This document shows, one piece after another, positions 31,851 to 42,953 of a stretch of DNA of 64,000 nucleotides; positions within the stretch are counted from its first letter, which is position 1; each line of letters begins with the position of its first letter. Both the position numbers and the translations under genes were made by a program. Source of the DNA: Lepidostoma basale (taxonomy: Eukaryota; Arthropoda; Insecta; Trichoptera; Lepidostomatidae); assembly GCA_022606425.2 (NCBI GenBank), contig JAHDVF020000016.1, positions 2,572,501-2,636,500 on the forward strand, read 5' to 3'. Under the pieces are notes generated by a model. It searched no databases. It had not been told where the DNA came from and worked only from the letters and a program-made list of their open reading frames with translations.

Positions 31851-32609
31851 TATTATCATCTATATTACTATTCCACGCCAACGGACTCGCAGTAGAAACT
31901 TACTTTATTGGCTCTGATGTGAATTTCATGGACAACAAAATCAAGAGTTTTGTTTCTTTAATATAATGAATGTTTTCTGCAAATGTGATATAATATTGTT
32001 TATTTGATTATTAAATTTCATATAAATATTCAAAAAATAGTTTTTCAATTACCTTAGTAATATGTATTCAAGTTTATAATTCACAGCGAGTTTGCTTGGA
32101 TTGAAACTTTGTTTTAAAGATATAGACACACATTTTTGCATCCATACACATGGCATTTAATCCAATAAATAAACGAATTGTTATTGAACTTTAATTGTAT
32201 TTGTTGAATATATATTGGGTTTATTTATGTACTAGAATTTAGCAATAGCGAAGCGTTGCCGGGTCAGCTAGTACTATTATAATTTTTTTATAAGGATTAA
32301 TTGTATCTCAATAGAGACGAAGATGTAAAAAAATGTTTTTTGGGAACAAAATATGGTGGCCGAGGGGCTAACAGGACTTATGACCTGTCATTGGTTGGGT
32401 TGAGCGATCGCTTTATGTTTAACAACATTCCCCATTCACAACAACAGTACTGTTTTAATATAAAAAAAAAATTATTTAGAGAATATCACGACAGCTGTTT
32501 TGTCAACCAATGTTGGCATCATCTGGTGTTACAAAAAACTAAATATAAAAATTGAAAGACTTAAAAATTGAGTGACTCAAAACGTGTATAATTAAAAATT
32601 GTGATATTA

Positions 32610-32985
32610 CGGGGTTCAAAAGGGCTACGATGGGGTATGTATGTTTTGCTGGAAAATATGCCTCTACATAATGTAAGGCGCCATGTTGCATTTACAACAG
32701 CAACACTACTATCAACTCTCTAGCGTCCACAAGAGGTCTTTTTAAAGACCCTGCGAACCCCGGGCAATGTGGAACATATTACTTAGTGCCATAGCAGATA
32801 GGGAGAGGACGAATGGCGAGCTTCCAGCTCCATAAAACTGGATACACACAGCAAAGGGAAGGTAACCCCGACAGAAAATCCCCCAGAGAAGGCAAGGGGA
32901 TACCAATCTGGATATTTTTCCCCAGATCATCACTATTAGACTGATAGTCTACGTTAGGGAGACCTGACAGGACACAAAAAGAAGA
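32610..32985. repeat. 370-bp dispersed repeat (family B), copy 2
   Basis: Same blocks as 13005-13378 in the same orientation, with few differences. Confidence 0.6.
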
Positions 32986-33519
32986 AGATATTGTAACAGT
33001 GTTGTAAAATTGTGATATTGTAACATTTAAGTATGTTAGAAGTATCGTAGTGTTTTGGCCAAAACAATTGACTATTTTATCTATTACATGTTTCATCGAG
33101 AAACAAATCACCATTGCGAAATTACTCTTACACTCAGACTTTTTGTTTTAACGCCGCATATTCTCTTCTTAATCATGTGCTGTTGTCTTGCTTTTCTTGA
33201 TTTGTGTGATTGTTCTTTGCCTTTTGCTATTGCCTTGTTTTATCTGGCGGTTTTTTACACTGAGAGGGTGTGCTGCTGTAAAGTGTTATGAACTAAGTAT
33301 GCACATTTAACTGAGGTGCCTTATCTAATAATAAATATGTTTTTGGTTACTTGTGACTATTGTTCATTAGATGCTTTGTTTGTATACCAACAATTAATAA
33401 ACAGATAGTCATAAGATGTAAAAAGGGAAGGGGAAATTAATAAAGACAACGGGAAAAAGTATTAAATGAGACGTAAGTGTTTTATTTCACAAAAAAAATT
33501 ATAATAAACTAACTTTCTT

Positions 33520-33602
33520 ACTATCTAACCATCACGTCGTCTCACCGGAGGGGTAGGCAAAAATATTGGACCGCCACACTGTTCTGTCCTTAATGCTTAA
33601 TG
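33520..33602 (-). mobile_element. RTE 3' tail fragment
   Basis: AACCATCACGTCGTCTCACC then GGAGGGGTAGGCAAAAATAT, the inverted RTE end. It is truncated at GTTCTGTCCTT. Confidence 0.6.
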
Positions 33603-33934
33603 CTTAATCCAATCTTAATATAAGGCGCTAGTGTAGATTGAACTAAAAAATGTTAAGTGTGGTGTTACATTGTAGCATATATACAACTTCCAAAAATTTG
33701 ACAGTCATGGCGGTCGTAAGAAGGACGGAATGGGGAATGTTGTATTGCATAAAGTTTGCGCTTAACCTAACCAATGATAGGTCATAAGTCATATAAACGC
33801 TTCGATCACCATATTCTGTTTCCAATTTGCATCTTCGTCTCTATTGAGATACAATTAATCCTTATAAATTTGGATGAATAGTTGGGTGTAGGGTGTAAGG
33901 TGTTTCTAATCAGCATTGTTTGGAATGCGGAATA

Positions 33935-34860
33935 TCTATCTATCTAAATAAAAGGCAATTTTGGATGTGTGTGGACTATTTCCGTGGTTATTCCTGAGCA
34001 GATCTTTCTGAAACTTGGAGAATGGATTAAGTGGAATACCCCGGTGGTCATAGGCATATTTTTGTTATTAATCGAGCTCTAATTAACTTTATAAATTAAT
34101 CAATTAATTGAAAATTTTCGTAGTGCAAACGAATATAGGACCTTAATGTTCGTATCACCTGAGTATCAATCTTTTGAGTCTATATTCGTTTGACATGGTC
34201 TGGAGAGAATTCAGTCTCCATGTAATTTTGTGTAGTGGCAACAATGTGTTTTTCTTTCTGACAGTCCAATATATTGCATTTTACTTTGGGATGTATAATA
34301 CTTAATACGTTTTACTTATTACGTACTAAAATAATTGGTTGTTTAATTGGTACAGTCTACTTTATTGGCGTTATTTTAATGTACATTAATGCAGACAGGT
34401 AATTATGCTTCTAAATTTTGGCGAGTATAATTTTTACGCGTCATTTTGAGGTTATGAACGAAATTTTATTTTTTCGTGTGGCTGAAACTTATTCGTTTCT
34501 CTTACGTTCGACGGTGATTACTTAATGATATTCGTTTTCTAGAATTCTAGCCGTTTGATTGGTCACGTGGTCTCTGAACTGTCAATCGTGGTCTTTGTAC
34601 GTCGTAATATTTTGTAAGTATATTTATATTTCTAATTCATATATATCTTCAAGTTGTTCTATTTTGCCGTTGAAATGAATACATATTATATTTCCGCATT
34701 ACATATTTCAAAGTTATAGTTCTAAATTATATCGAATAGAGAAGAAATTATATATCGTTTTACTTACGTATCATATCTATGTAATTTTAGGTTATGAAGT
34801 TTCTGGAATTAAAAATATTCAATGATAATTAAATTGCTCTCAGGTTATTTCAAAGGATGA
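33935..34860 (+). mobile_element. Second Helitron-like element, 5' part
   Basis: It begins TCTATCTATCTAAATAAAAG. It matches 26580-27310 closely from CTCTAATTAACTTTATAAAT through TCGTTTGACATGGTCTGG and CGTGGTCTC. Its continuation is broken by an RTE piece and a 4-kb LINE and seems to resume at 39540-41460. A clear CTAG 3' end was not found. Confidence 0.5.
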
Positions 34861-35029
34861 TAGTGAAAATATAAAATATTGGACGTCGAAGCTCTACAAG
34901 AATATGAAGAAACTTGCTTCCGTAAGTTTATATTTATATTTCTAATTCATATATATATTCAGGTTATTCTATTTTGCCGTTCAAATGAATACAGATTATA
35001 TTTCCGCATTACATATTTCAAAGTTATAA

Positions 35030-35285
35030 TTCAAAAGTTGTACACAAGCAGTGTGAGTGGGAAAAGAAGCCGAGGACGACCGAGGAAAACATGGCATGAC
35101 CAAATTAACCAATTACTAAAAGGCGGCCACATTCGAAGTCGGAATAATCGACGTGCGTGCATGGTGCGATGTATGAATGTGGAGGAAACCCGAGAGGTGT
35201 GCCAGGACAGGCCAGTGTGGCGATCCATCCTCTCTGCCTACCCCTCCGGGGAAATGGCGTGATGGTTGGTTAGTTAGTTAGTTAC
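35030..35285 (+). mobile_element. RTE LINE 3' end (second subfamily)
   Basis: An open frame reads [20 protein letters not shown], then [20 protein letters not shown] and ends YPSGEMA, followed by GCGTGATGGTTGGTTAG and TTAG repeats. It is close to 19684-20000. It is 5'-truncated within the last 80 codons. Confidence 0.75.
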
Positions 35286-35677
35286 TTTTAGGTTATAATT
35301 ATACTGGGATTAAAAATATTCAATAATATAATTATTTGATTTTTGCCAATTCTAATATTTTTTTCTTTTATTTCTGGGAAACAATATTAATTAATCAGAG
35401 ATTGGAATGGATATGTTTTTGAAGTCGGAAGAAATTCTATTAATAAAGCCAAAAAGTTTATAGGATTTGTTGACAGCTTACTCAATATGTGCGGTGAAAG
35501 ATAATTTGGAGTCTAGTGTAATTCCTAGGTCGCGTATGCAGGTTTCACTTGAGAGCTGTATATTGTCAATGTTGTAAGGGTAGTTAATTGGAACATTTTT
35601 CCGAAAAAATCTCATAATTTTACATTTGCTTGTGTTTAATTTCAGGTCATTATGTACACACCACTCATAAAATGAGA

Positions 35678-36690
35678 TTAAGTCAGAAGAAGTAGACAAT
35701 CTTCGGAAGTATTTATGACTTTAAGAATTTTGTTGTCATCCGCAAATAACCAGAATGAGGAATTAATAATTGACTCATGTACATCATTAATAAATAGATT
35801 AAATAGTAAGGGAGCAAGGTGGGCTCCTTGAGGTACGCCAGAAGCTACAATTATAGGATTAGACAGGAAGTTGTTGATTCGTACTATTTGTTTTCTGTTG
35901 TTGAGGTAAGATTTGATAAGTGAAAGAAATGGGTCTCTTATACCGAGCGCATGTAATTTGGAGAGAAGAATATGGTGATTGACTGTATCGAAGGCCTTGG
36001 AAAAGTCAGTGTAAATTACATCAAGTTGTTGACTTTGTTCAAGACCTTTTACGATATTATCAGTAAAAGAAAGAAGATTTGTTGTTGTTGATTTCTTGGA
36101 TCTGAAGTCATGTTGTTGATTGATAAGAATGTGATTGAAAAGTGGTGTTATTTTAGCCGTTACAATAGATTCAAATAATTTCGGGATATGAGACAAGATA
36201 GAAATAGGTTGATAGTTTTGAATATCAGCTTTGTTGCCAGTTTTGAATATGGGTTGAATATAAGATATCTTCCATTTTTCGGGAAATGTTCCGCTTGTGA
36301 GAGAGTAATTGAACAAAGTACAGAGAGGTTTACATAGCGTGCTTTTACATTTTTTGAGAATTATTTCGGGAATCAAAACCGGTCCTGAGCAGGATTTACC
36401 TTTGAGTGAGTTTAATTTGATGAGAACATCAGAGGGTTGTAACTGAATATGGTTTAAGTCAACTGTTTTATTATAGTTTATTACACGGTTATGGTTGTTT
36501 GTATTGATGGAATACACAGAAGAAAAATGAGATGCAAGAAGGTTGGATATATCTTGACCATTGGATGCTTTAGTATCATTAAGGAACATATTTGAGGGTA
36601 GATTATTGTCGGTTCTTTTTTCGGCAACATAGTGCCAAAACTTTTTAGGATTAGAGTTTAATGTTTTTTCTGTTTCCTCTATGTAGGAAT
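35678..36690 (-). pseudogene. LINE ORF2 reverse transcriptase part
   Basis: It is open over more than 330 codons: SGPVLIPEIILKKC, FPEKWKISYIQPIFKTGNKA, IQNYQPISILSHIPKLFESI, VIYTDFSKAFDTVNHHILLS (catalytic Asp), ASGVPQGAHLAPLLFNLFIN and SFWLFADDNKIL (catalytic ADD). The frame shifts near 35690. Upstream it is cut off from the endonuclease by the insert at 36713-37090. Confidence 0.7.
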
Positions 36691-36712
36691 TATGACATAA
36701 CATGGATTCAAT

Positions 36713-37090
36713 CATGACGTACGCTGTAGAGACGCGGGCTGACACTGTGCGAACCAAGGGACTACTAAGAACATCGGAGATGAAGGTCCTAAGATCAATT
36801 ACTGGAAAAACCCTCCGAGATCGTGTCCGCAACGCAGACATAAGAAAAACCTGCGAAATAGGGGATATCGTTCAGTGGAGTAGATCCAGAAGAAGATACT
36901 GGAGGGACCATGTAGCCCGAATGGATGGTGACAGACTCGCATATACAGCCGCTTATGAAATCCCTTCCGGACACCACCCACCTGGAAGACCGCCTAAGAG
37001 ATGGAGGGACAGCTGGATCTCATCATCCGACGAGATATGATTTCTGTGTCACAGATCGTCAGATCTATCAAAAGAAGAAGAAGAAGAAGA
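36713..37090 (+). mobile_element. LINE 3' fragment with target-site duplication
   Basis: It is flanked by ATGGATTCAAT on both sides (36702-36712, 37091-37101). The frame encodes LRTSEMKVLRSITGKTLRDR, RRRYWRDHVARMDGDRLAY and PPGRPPKRWRDSWISSSDEI, the C-terminus of a BovB/RTE-like protein. It ends in a GAA/AAG-repeat tail. It is inserted head-to-head into the jockey-type LINE. Confidence 0.8.
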
Positions 37091-38124
37091 ATGGATTCAA
37101 TTTTACATTGCGATCGAAGATGAGAAAATTGTTTATAATAAGTTAAACGGCCAGTAGATTTGTACAATTTGTGGACTTTTTTTTTCTCGAATATTAATGT
37201 TTAAAGTTTTGAACTGAACCATTTGGGAAATTTAGGTGGAGAGAAAATCCTAGTAGGAATAAATTTTTCAATAGCCTGGGTGAGGATAGAATTAAAATAT
37301 AGAAGACTTTCATTAATGTCATCTGTTTTGAAGTGGGAATTCCAATCTACTTGTTCGAGGAACTTATTCATTTCGAAATAATTACCATCGGTATATTTTT
37401 TATAAGAAGTGTTTTTTGAGCTAAGAGATTCAATTTTAGATGAAGTTCGAAATATAAAAGAAAGGGGTGGGTGATATTTATCTATTGGCACAAGTATTTC
37501 GTCAGCTTCGTGCACTTGGATTGAAGGCATGTTACTAAAGATTAAGTCAAGATATGATCGAAGAATGTTGGGAATGAAATTTAATTGGAACATGTTCATA
37601 AAGGCAAAGAAATTAGATATGAGTGTTGCTTGGGTTGATTGCTGTCCGGATATTATGGCACCTTTGTCGTCATTTGACCAAGATGTGTTTGGGAGGTTGA
37701 AGTCTCCGCACATAACCGAGGAGTCGTGTTTGTTTTGCAGTGCTTTATCTACGACTAATGTGTATGATTGATAAATCACTAAGGAGGAAGATGGGGGTAT
37801 GTACGAGTACACACACGTACACACAACCGGCGGTGATCTTTTTCGAACCGACTGTGATACTGAGTATTATAAGTTCATAATCCTCATTATGCATCTCCAG
37901 TACGAGACATGGGTATGTGTTTTTTACGCATATCATGACACCACCTCCCCTAGAGTCGTTTGCTCTATCGCAACGGCTCTGATGAGGAGAAACCGCTTTT
38001 TAGCCAAGTTTCGCTCAGGAATATTATATCATACTGAATAAGAAGTATATTTTCTTTTAAGGTACTGATTTTCGTATTAAGTCCTCTGACATTTTGATAG
38101 TAGGCGTTAAAGCAGATCTCCTCC

Positions 38125-39360
38125 TCAAGACCGGTAGGATTTAGCAAAAAAAATTAATTTTTGATAGCTCTCGTTTGTCTGCAGCTTGACGCGCAGTACA
38201 TTCAGGGAAGCCAGTGACATGACAAGCTGTTTTACGGAAAAATGAGCATGTAGCACATTGAGGATTTCTGTCTTTTTTGTACATGTGTCGCGGTTGTGAC
38301 CAAGTTGGGCGCAGTGATGGCAAGTAGGTTGGTCAGCTGTGCAATTCTTCATGTGATGACCATACAGGTGGCACTTATTGCACTTCACGTTGTCGATCCA
38401 ATCACGAATTCCGTGGAGTTGCCAATCTATGGCTAGGTTTTTCTTGGCAACAAGCGCGTGACGTACCTTAGGTGGCACACTGTATATGTGCGTGCAGTTG
38501 CCCGTACGAGGACCAGACTTGTGGGAGAATTTTATTTTATTTTTAAGGTCACCTATGGTTAGGCCGGTTTCAGACGATGATTGGTGATGGATAGCATCGA
38601 TGATGGTGTTCGAGTCCATGTCCTGCAACAGACCTCTAATGGCGATCCTGGGCTGGCGATGTTGCGGCACAGTAGCTTTGAGTCCAGCGTTTGCCAGGGC
38701 GGTGGAGTTGGCAAGCAGGGATGCTTCGGCTTCAGTGTAGGGGTGCACTACTATGCCTCCATTTTTCATTTCTCGCACTCCCGTCACCCGAACTCCAATA
38801 GAAGCAGGATTTATTGCCCTTTTCAGGGTCTCCAGTGTGATTGCAGTTTTCGGTTCATTGGAGAATACCATTACAGCGGGTCTTGGAGGGATGGCCGGAG
38901 ATTTATTGGTGGTGATGAGTGGAGGAAAGGTCGAATTATCGGGATCAGTCAGTGCATGCCGCTGTTTGGTCTCTTGAGAGGGCTTGCCAGCCGTCTCTGC
39001 ATAAGTGTTTCTGTTGATAAGCATTTTTTTTATATTTTCTATGTCATTGGCAATTGAGTTGAGAGATGATTTTACATCCAGCGATTCATCCTTTTCATAA
39101 GATGTAGACGATTTTTCGCACACACTTGTTATGTGCATCACCATCTTTTGTACGGCATCGATGATGGAAGATTTTTGGTCTTTACTAAGAATGTTTGTGA
39201 GGGATAGTGTATTGTTAATAAATGTTTGAAGATCTAACACATTCTTCACGCGCTCTACTGAAGACATCGATGCCATTTCGGTTGTTTGGCAACGTCGCGA
39301 GACCTTTTGACGGAATGCGGCTGGGACAGCAGGTAATAAGGTTGTAAAAAGATGTGACAA
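38125..39360 (-). CDS. LINE ORF1 protein (gag-like, zinc knuckles), intact frame
   Basis: 411 codons, or about 382 if the internal MASMSSVERVKN methionine at 39274 is the start. A coiled-coil-like N-terminal half (NSIANDIENIKKML) is followed by a gag-like RNA-binding region (IAIRGLLQDMDSNTIIDAIH). Two CCHC knuckles come next (CNKCHLYGHHMKNC, CHHCAQLGHNRDTC). Such proteins coat the LINE RNA in the cytoplasm. ORF2 begins at the end of this frame. No stop codon interrupts it, although ORF2 is dead. A decayed second copy is at 62.0-62.5 kb. Confidence 0.75.
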   Translation of the reverse strand: MSHLFTTLLPAVPAAFRQKVSRRCQTTEMASMSSVERVKNVLDLQTFINNTLSLTNILSKDQKSSIIDAVQKMVMHITSVCEKSSTSYEKDESLDVKSSLNSIANDIENIKKMLINRNTYAETAGKPSQETKQRHALTDPDNSTFPPLITTNKSPAIPPRPAVMVFSNEPKTAITLETLKRAINPASIGVRVTGVREMKNGGIVVHPYTEAEASLLANSTALANAGLKATVPQHRQPRIAIRGLLQDMDSNTIIDAIHHQSSSETGLTIGDLKNKIKFSHKSGPRTGNCTHIYSVPPKVRHALVAKKNLAIDWQLHGIRDWIDNVKCNKCHLYGHHMKNCTADQPTCHHCAQLGHNRDTCTKKTEILNVLHAHFSVKQLVMSLASLNVLRVKLQTNESYQKLIFFAKSYRS

Positions 39361-39539
39361 AATGTCGTCTTATGAAGTACAAGTACACGGTTCGTTGTAA
39401 TTATAAAAAATTAAAAACACTTTTTGTCGTAAAACACACACAAATTGAATGAAATGATTGAAACACGCACAACACTTTAGCACATCACCGAAACTGAAGT
39501 TAAACTATATAAAAGACTATTAAAATTAATATTTTTACT

Positions 39540-41460
39540 CGGAGCAACTTAAACACGACCGTCCAGTACGAAATGTGGAGCAATTGATGATAATAGGTGA
39601 GATAATAGGTGTGGAGCAATTGATGATAATGAATTTCCATTTTGACATGATAATAGGTGAGAGAACTACGAGTATCAAATTATGCATTGCAATATCTAAT
39701 GCGTATCGCAAGACAGATTTTTATCTTTATGAACTAATTTGGAATGGTAATGTACAGGTTTAAATTGGATTAATTGGTTTAATTTGTTGCATAAGAATAT
39801 AGACAATTTTTATGAAGGAGTCTGGTTGTAAGAGACCACTGGTCTGATGTGGATGTTTGTTTTATGATGTTTGGAAAGGCCATATAACCTAGGGATCTAC
39901 GGGATCTATAAATTAGAGAGATTATTTGAATAAAGAATGTGCAATGCTGTAGACCAAGTGAACAACAGTTGGAACTCATTCATTGAATATAAATTGAAAA
40001 CTTGCCACAATTCTAATGATTTTTTTCGTTTATTTCTAGGAAAATAAAGTAACGGATCAGAGATGGGACGAAAATTATCGATGCAGCGTGCAAAATAACT
40101 TCGTTAAAATGGAATTAGATCAGTCAAACAACGGATGATCAGTAAACTAGATGTACCCTGGAGTGGTGAATGAGAACCGGCTCATTTTCACATTACACAT
40201 AAGCTACTTTTAGTAGTTTTCATTCATATATGAAAATTCCATTATTAATTTCAGGTAAGGTTTTTAAATTTACAGTTTATAAATAATAATTAAGCACACT
40301 CCCAAACGTGCCACCTATATATCTGAATTTTGTGTTGCTCGGGCTTTCACAGTAGCAGGTCCGTCCGCCTGAAATATGCTTCCTGCACGCCTCAGATGCA
40401 TTGACAATCCGACAGACTTTAAATCTCACCTAAAAACCCACCTTTTCAAAATATCGCATAAAATGTTAACAACGGTTGTCTGATTGCTGTTGTCACATGC
40501 ACCTTTCATGACTAAAAACATTGTCAAAGCGCCCTTGAGGTGAGCTATTCACGAAAACGGCGCTATACAAATTAAACAAACAAACAAACCATCAAGCCGT
40601 TTCCCCGCAGGGGTAGGCAGAGAGAATGGACCGCCACACTACTCTATCCTGGCAAACCTGTCTAGCTTCTTCCACATTCATACGAGTCATACACGCACGT
40701 CCATTCCTCCGACTTCTAACATGACCAACCTTTAAAATTTGATTAATTTAATTAATTTGACAAATTAGCCTAATTATTATTATTATTATGCATATAGCAT
40801 GAACTGCCTTTTATATGAAGAATATCTTCAGCAAACAAGTGAACAACAGTTGTAATTCATTCATTGTATGGAAATTTAAATTTTGCCTTATGCGCCTCTT
40901 CGGTGTCCGCCTTATGGCAATTCTATTTTTTTTTTCTTTTATTTCTAGGGCCCAAAATTAATGAATCAAAGATCGGACCAAAGTTGCCGATGCAGCGTGT
41001 AAAATAACTAATGTTTAAATGGAATGGGATCGGTCATAAAGCAAGGACAACGGATGATAATATCTTCCGGTCTGGAGTGGCGAAAGAGAAACAGCTACAC
41101 AAATTCTGAGATTATTTGAAGAAAGGACCTTCTTGATGTGCAATGCTGACCATTCACGATCGTTGGACTTATCTCTATTTGAATGCTTTTGTAAAATTGT
41201 TGTTATTTCTTTAGCACAATCGTAACTCCATTTATTAGCATAGTTTTTGGTAGTTATTTTTGACGTTCAGGTAATGTATCTAAAATCTCCTGCATGTAAT
41301 ATTTAAACATTTCCAAATGGTCTGATGTTTCCACGCCAATCTTGCAATGATCGATCAAGAGCCTCGAGTTTTTTTTTTTTTAATATACAGCTCATTTTAA
41401 TATAATTATTTGATTTTTGCAGAGATGCGGACGCTAAGGATGATAGCAGGAAAGACTCTT
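39540..41460 (+). mobile_element. Second Helitron-like element, 3' part
   Basis: It matches 27885-28550 (here 40010-40560), 30590-30740 (here 40580-40735) and 31400-31740 (here 40740-41110) in the same order, so it is a shorter relative of the 26.6-32.3-kb element. A GGTGTGGAGCAATTGATGAT motif is duplicated at 39575-39625. It ends with a LINE-tail remnant (MRTLRMIAGKTL) near 41425-41460. Confidence 0.5.
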
Positions 41461-41473
41461 TGAGATAGGGTGA

Positions 41474-41505
41474 GGAACCTAACCTAACCTAACCGAAACC
41501 TAACC
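41474..41505. repeat. Short CCTAA (TTAGG) array
   Basis: About five imperfect CCTAA units (AACCTAACCTAACCTAACC, then CGAAACCTAACC). TTAGG is the insect telomere repeat, but short interstitial arrays are common and this one follows directly on a LINE-tail remnant. Confidence 0.6.
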
Positions 41506-42175
41506 TAATTCTTAGCACAAATCTGCAATCGCAGTGTTAGATCTGTACTTGGTTTTGTCATCAAATAACATCTCTATTAGTTAGTTTAAAACAAAAGTAA
41601 AAATCTCATTTCATCACGTATGGTCTTGGCTTCATGTTGGCATTCACAGATTTTCAAATATACTCAGGGTTCAATTTAAATAAATATTTTTTGTCAGATG
41701 AAAATCGTACGGGCTGAACTGGAATATTACCACAGTCACGAGCGGACTTGGGTATATGGGGGTCTTGTGTCACGCGTACAGCTTAGAACGAAAAATAATA
41801 CAAGATCCAACTGGCAATGTCAGCACGTTTCATTTTTCTATTCAAACGCGTGTACTGTTAGCGGGGAATACTTTCGTCAACCCGCTATTCGTCCATAGAT
41901 GGCGCTTTCGTCTACTTTGAAGGAAATATGAACGCGGCGCCATACTATACCGGGTTATTGGTTATTGAATACATTCCTTCTAGGAGGTGGTAGGGGAGGT
42001 TATTTCCGACGAATTATGTCACGTATAGCAGTATGCAAATGTGAACCATTTTATAGATAAAACGAATTTTAGTTTTTTATTTTTTTTATCAAGGTCAGGT
42101 GTTTTAAGTCATGATTCAAAATCACCTGTGTATACAAAATGTTTAAATTTTCATAAAATTGGTATAAATAATTAT
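41506..42175. other. No recognised gene; GC-richer patch
   Basis: 41700-41960 is GC-richer with several CpG-containing words (CATAGATGGCGCTTTCG, AACGCGGCGCCATAC). A 66-codon plus frame (41698-41898) shows no motif. It could be a decayed element end or a promoter-like patch. Confidence 0.3.
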
Positions 42176-42177
42176 CT

Positions 42178-42300
42178 AACTAACCATACGCAAAGGGGTA
42201 GGCAAGAAGAACCACCACACTCTTATTTCCTGACCTACTTCTCATGCTTTCTCAATATTTATATGTCGTGTCGTGCACGCACGCACATCGAATGAGGTAA
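42178..42300 (-). mobile_element. RTE 3' tail fragment, decayed
   Basis: AACTAACCATACGCAAAGGG then GTAGGCAAGAAGAACC, followed by GTGCACGCACGCACATCG, matches the inverted RTE 3' end with gaps. Confidence 0.55.
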
Positions 42301-42950
42301 GGTGTATTAAAAATTACGAAAATAATATGTCAACAAATCGGTACTACTAGGTACTGTTATGTACTACTATGAATGAAGTCAACAGAATTCAATAAAGCTA
42401 ATTTCCACACTAAAACATCTGTAGGTACCTGTTCTGTATAATACCCATTGCAGATAAGATAGAGGAAAGATTTTCCAGCATTCTCTTATGAATTAACTAT
42501 GTAGACAATATGTCATATTTTCAGTTGGAATATGTTAACTGGTGAATCACTTAAAAAATTAATCGCATTCATGATGTACATCACGTAAACGATTGCACTC
42601 GGGTGAACATGCGATCAATCCATTACCCTGGCCTGGACTGACCTGACCTAATATAGCCTCGGGTGTACGGGTACAAGTATTGCTCTACGGATCTCTGAAC
42701 ACAAAAAACTGCATTTTTTTTAAAAACTTAGCCCAAGGAAAGAAAAGCTTTTTATGCTAATTCCGAACTCTGGATATAAGTTTTGATTCTTAATATTTGT
42801 TCTATGCATCAATAGATGGTACTAGTGTGTCCTTTGTTGAATACATTTTAAAATACGAGTATGTATAAAAATGTATGTATATAATAGATAATAATGTCTA
42901 TTTATAAAATTTAAGAGTTTAAAATCGATTTTTTTATGTTTAATGTACGA
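42301..42950. other. AT-rich stretch without gene
   Basis: No ORF, repeat or RNA gene recognised. It would be the 3' flank of the tentative exon at 42954. Confidence 0.4.
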
Positions 42951-42953
42951 GTA

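Larger units (their letters stand above)
26563..32271 (+). mobile_element. Non-autonomous Helitron-like element, about 5.7 kb
   Basis: It begins TCTACATATAAATAAAA after an A, in the TC...ATATAAATAAA style of insect Helitrons. It ends GCGAAGCGTTGCCGGGTCAG then CTAG before a T (32268-32272), a canonical 3' end. Its first 750 bp recur at 33935-34740. Inside are repeats of a unit (TTTATTTCTAGG...GATGCAGCGTG) carrying decayed BovB-like C-terminal coding sequence, RTE tail pieces and a short RTE derivative. No Rep/helicase is encoded. Confidence 0.55.
32285..33867. mobile_element. DNA element with about 150-bp terminal inverted repeats
   Basis: AAGGATTAATTGTATCTCAA at 32293 is repeated inverted near 33860. 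The similarity continues inward (AGAGACGAAGATG, GACTTATGACCT.TCATTGG, ACAACATTCCCCATTC) with scattered changes. It holds family B copy 2 (32610-32985) and an RTE tail piece (33520-33600). No transposase is seen. It lies right after the Helitron 3' end. Confidence 0.6.
35405..39490 (-). mobile_element. jockey/CR1-type LINE, nearly full length, disabled
   Basis: This LINE has two ORFs in the usual order. ORF1 is one open frame, 39360 to 38125 (411 codons). ORF2 starts near 38147 (YYQNVRGLNTKISTLK, SETWLKSGF), continues in another frame at 37824-37201 (CGDFNLPNTSW, LDLIFSN, DKYHPPLSF) and, after an inserted LINE piece, at 36690-35678 (RT). A last frame at 35699-35478 holds DLGITLDSKLSF. The 3' end and tail are missing: it stops against Helitron-type sequence near 35405. 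Confidence 0.8.

Noticed and set aside
13143..33114. Conserved 63-codon minus frames in both family B copies (13143-13334, 32742-32933)
   Set aside because: Two near-identical young copies will share frames by descent; no domain, and the change pattern is not codon-like as far as can be judged.
33055..33291. 78-codon Cys/Leu-rich plus frame (possible membrane peptide)
   Set aside because: It lies inside the 1.6-kb inverted-repeat element, has no splice or promoter support, and such composition is common in T-rich sequence.
41474..41505. True telomere boundary
   Set aside because: Only about five imperfect CCTAA units, with unique and repeat sequence on both sides.
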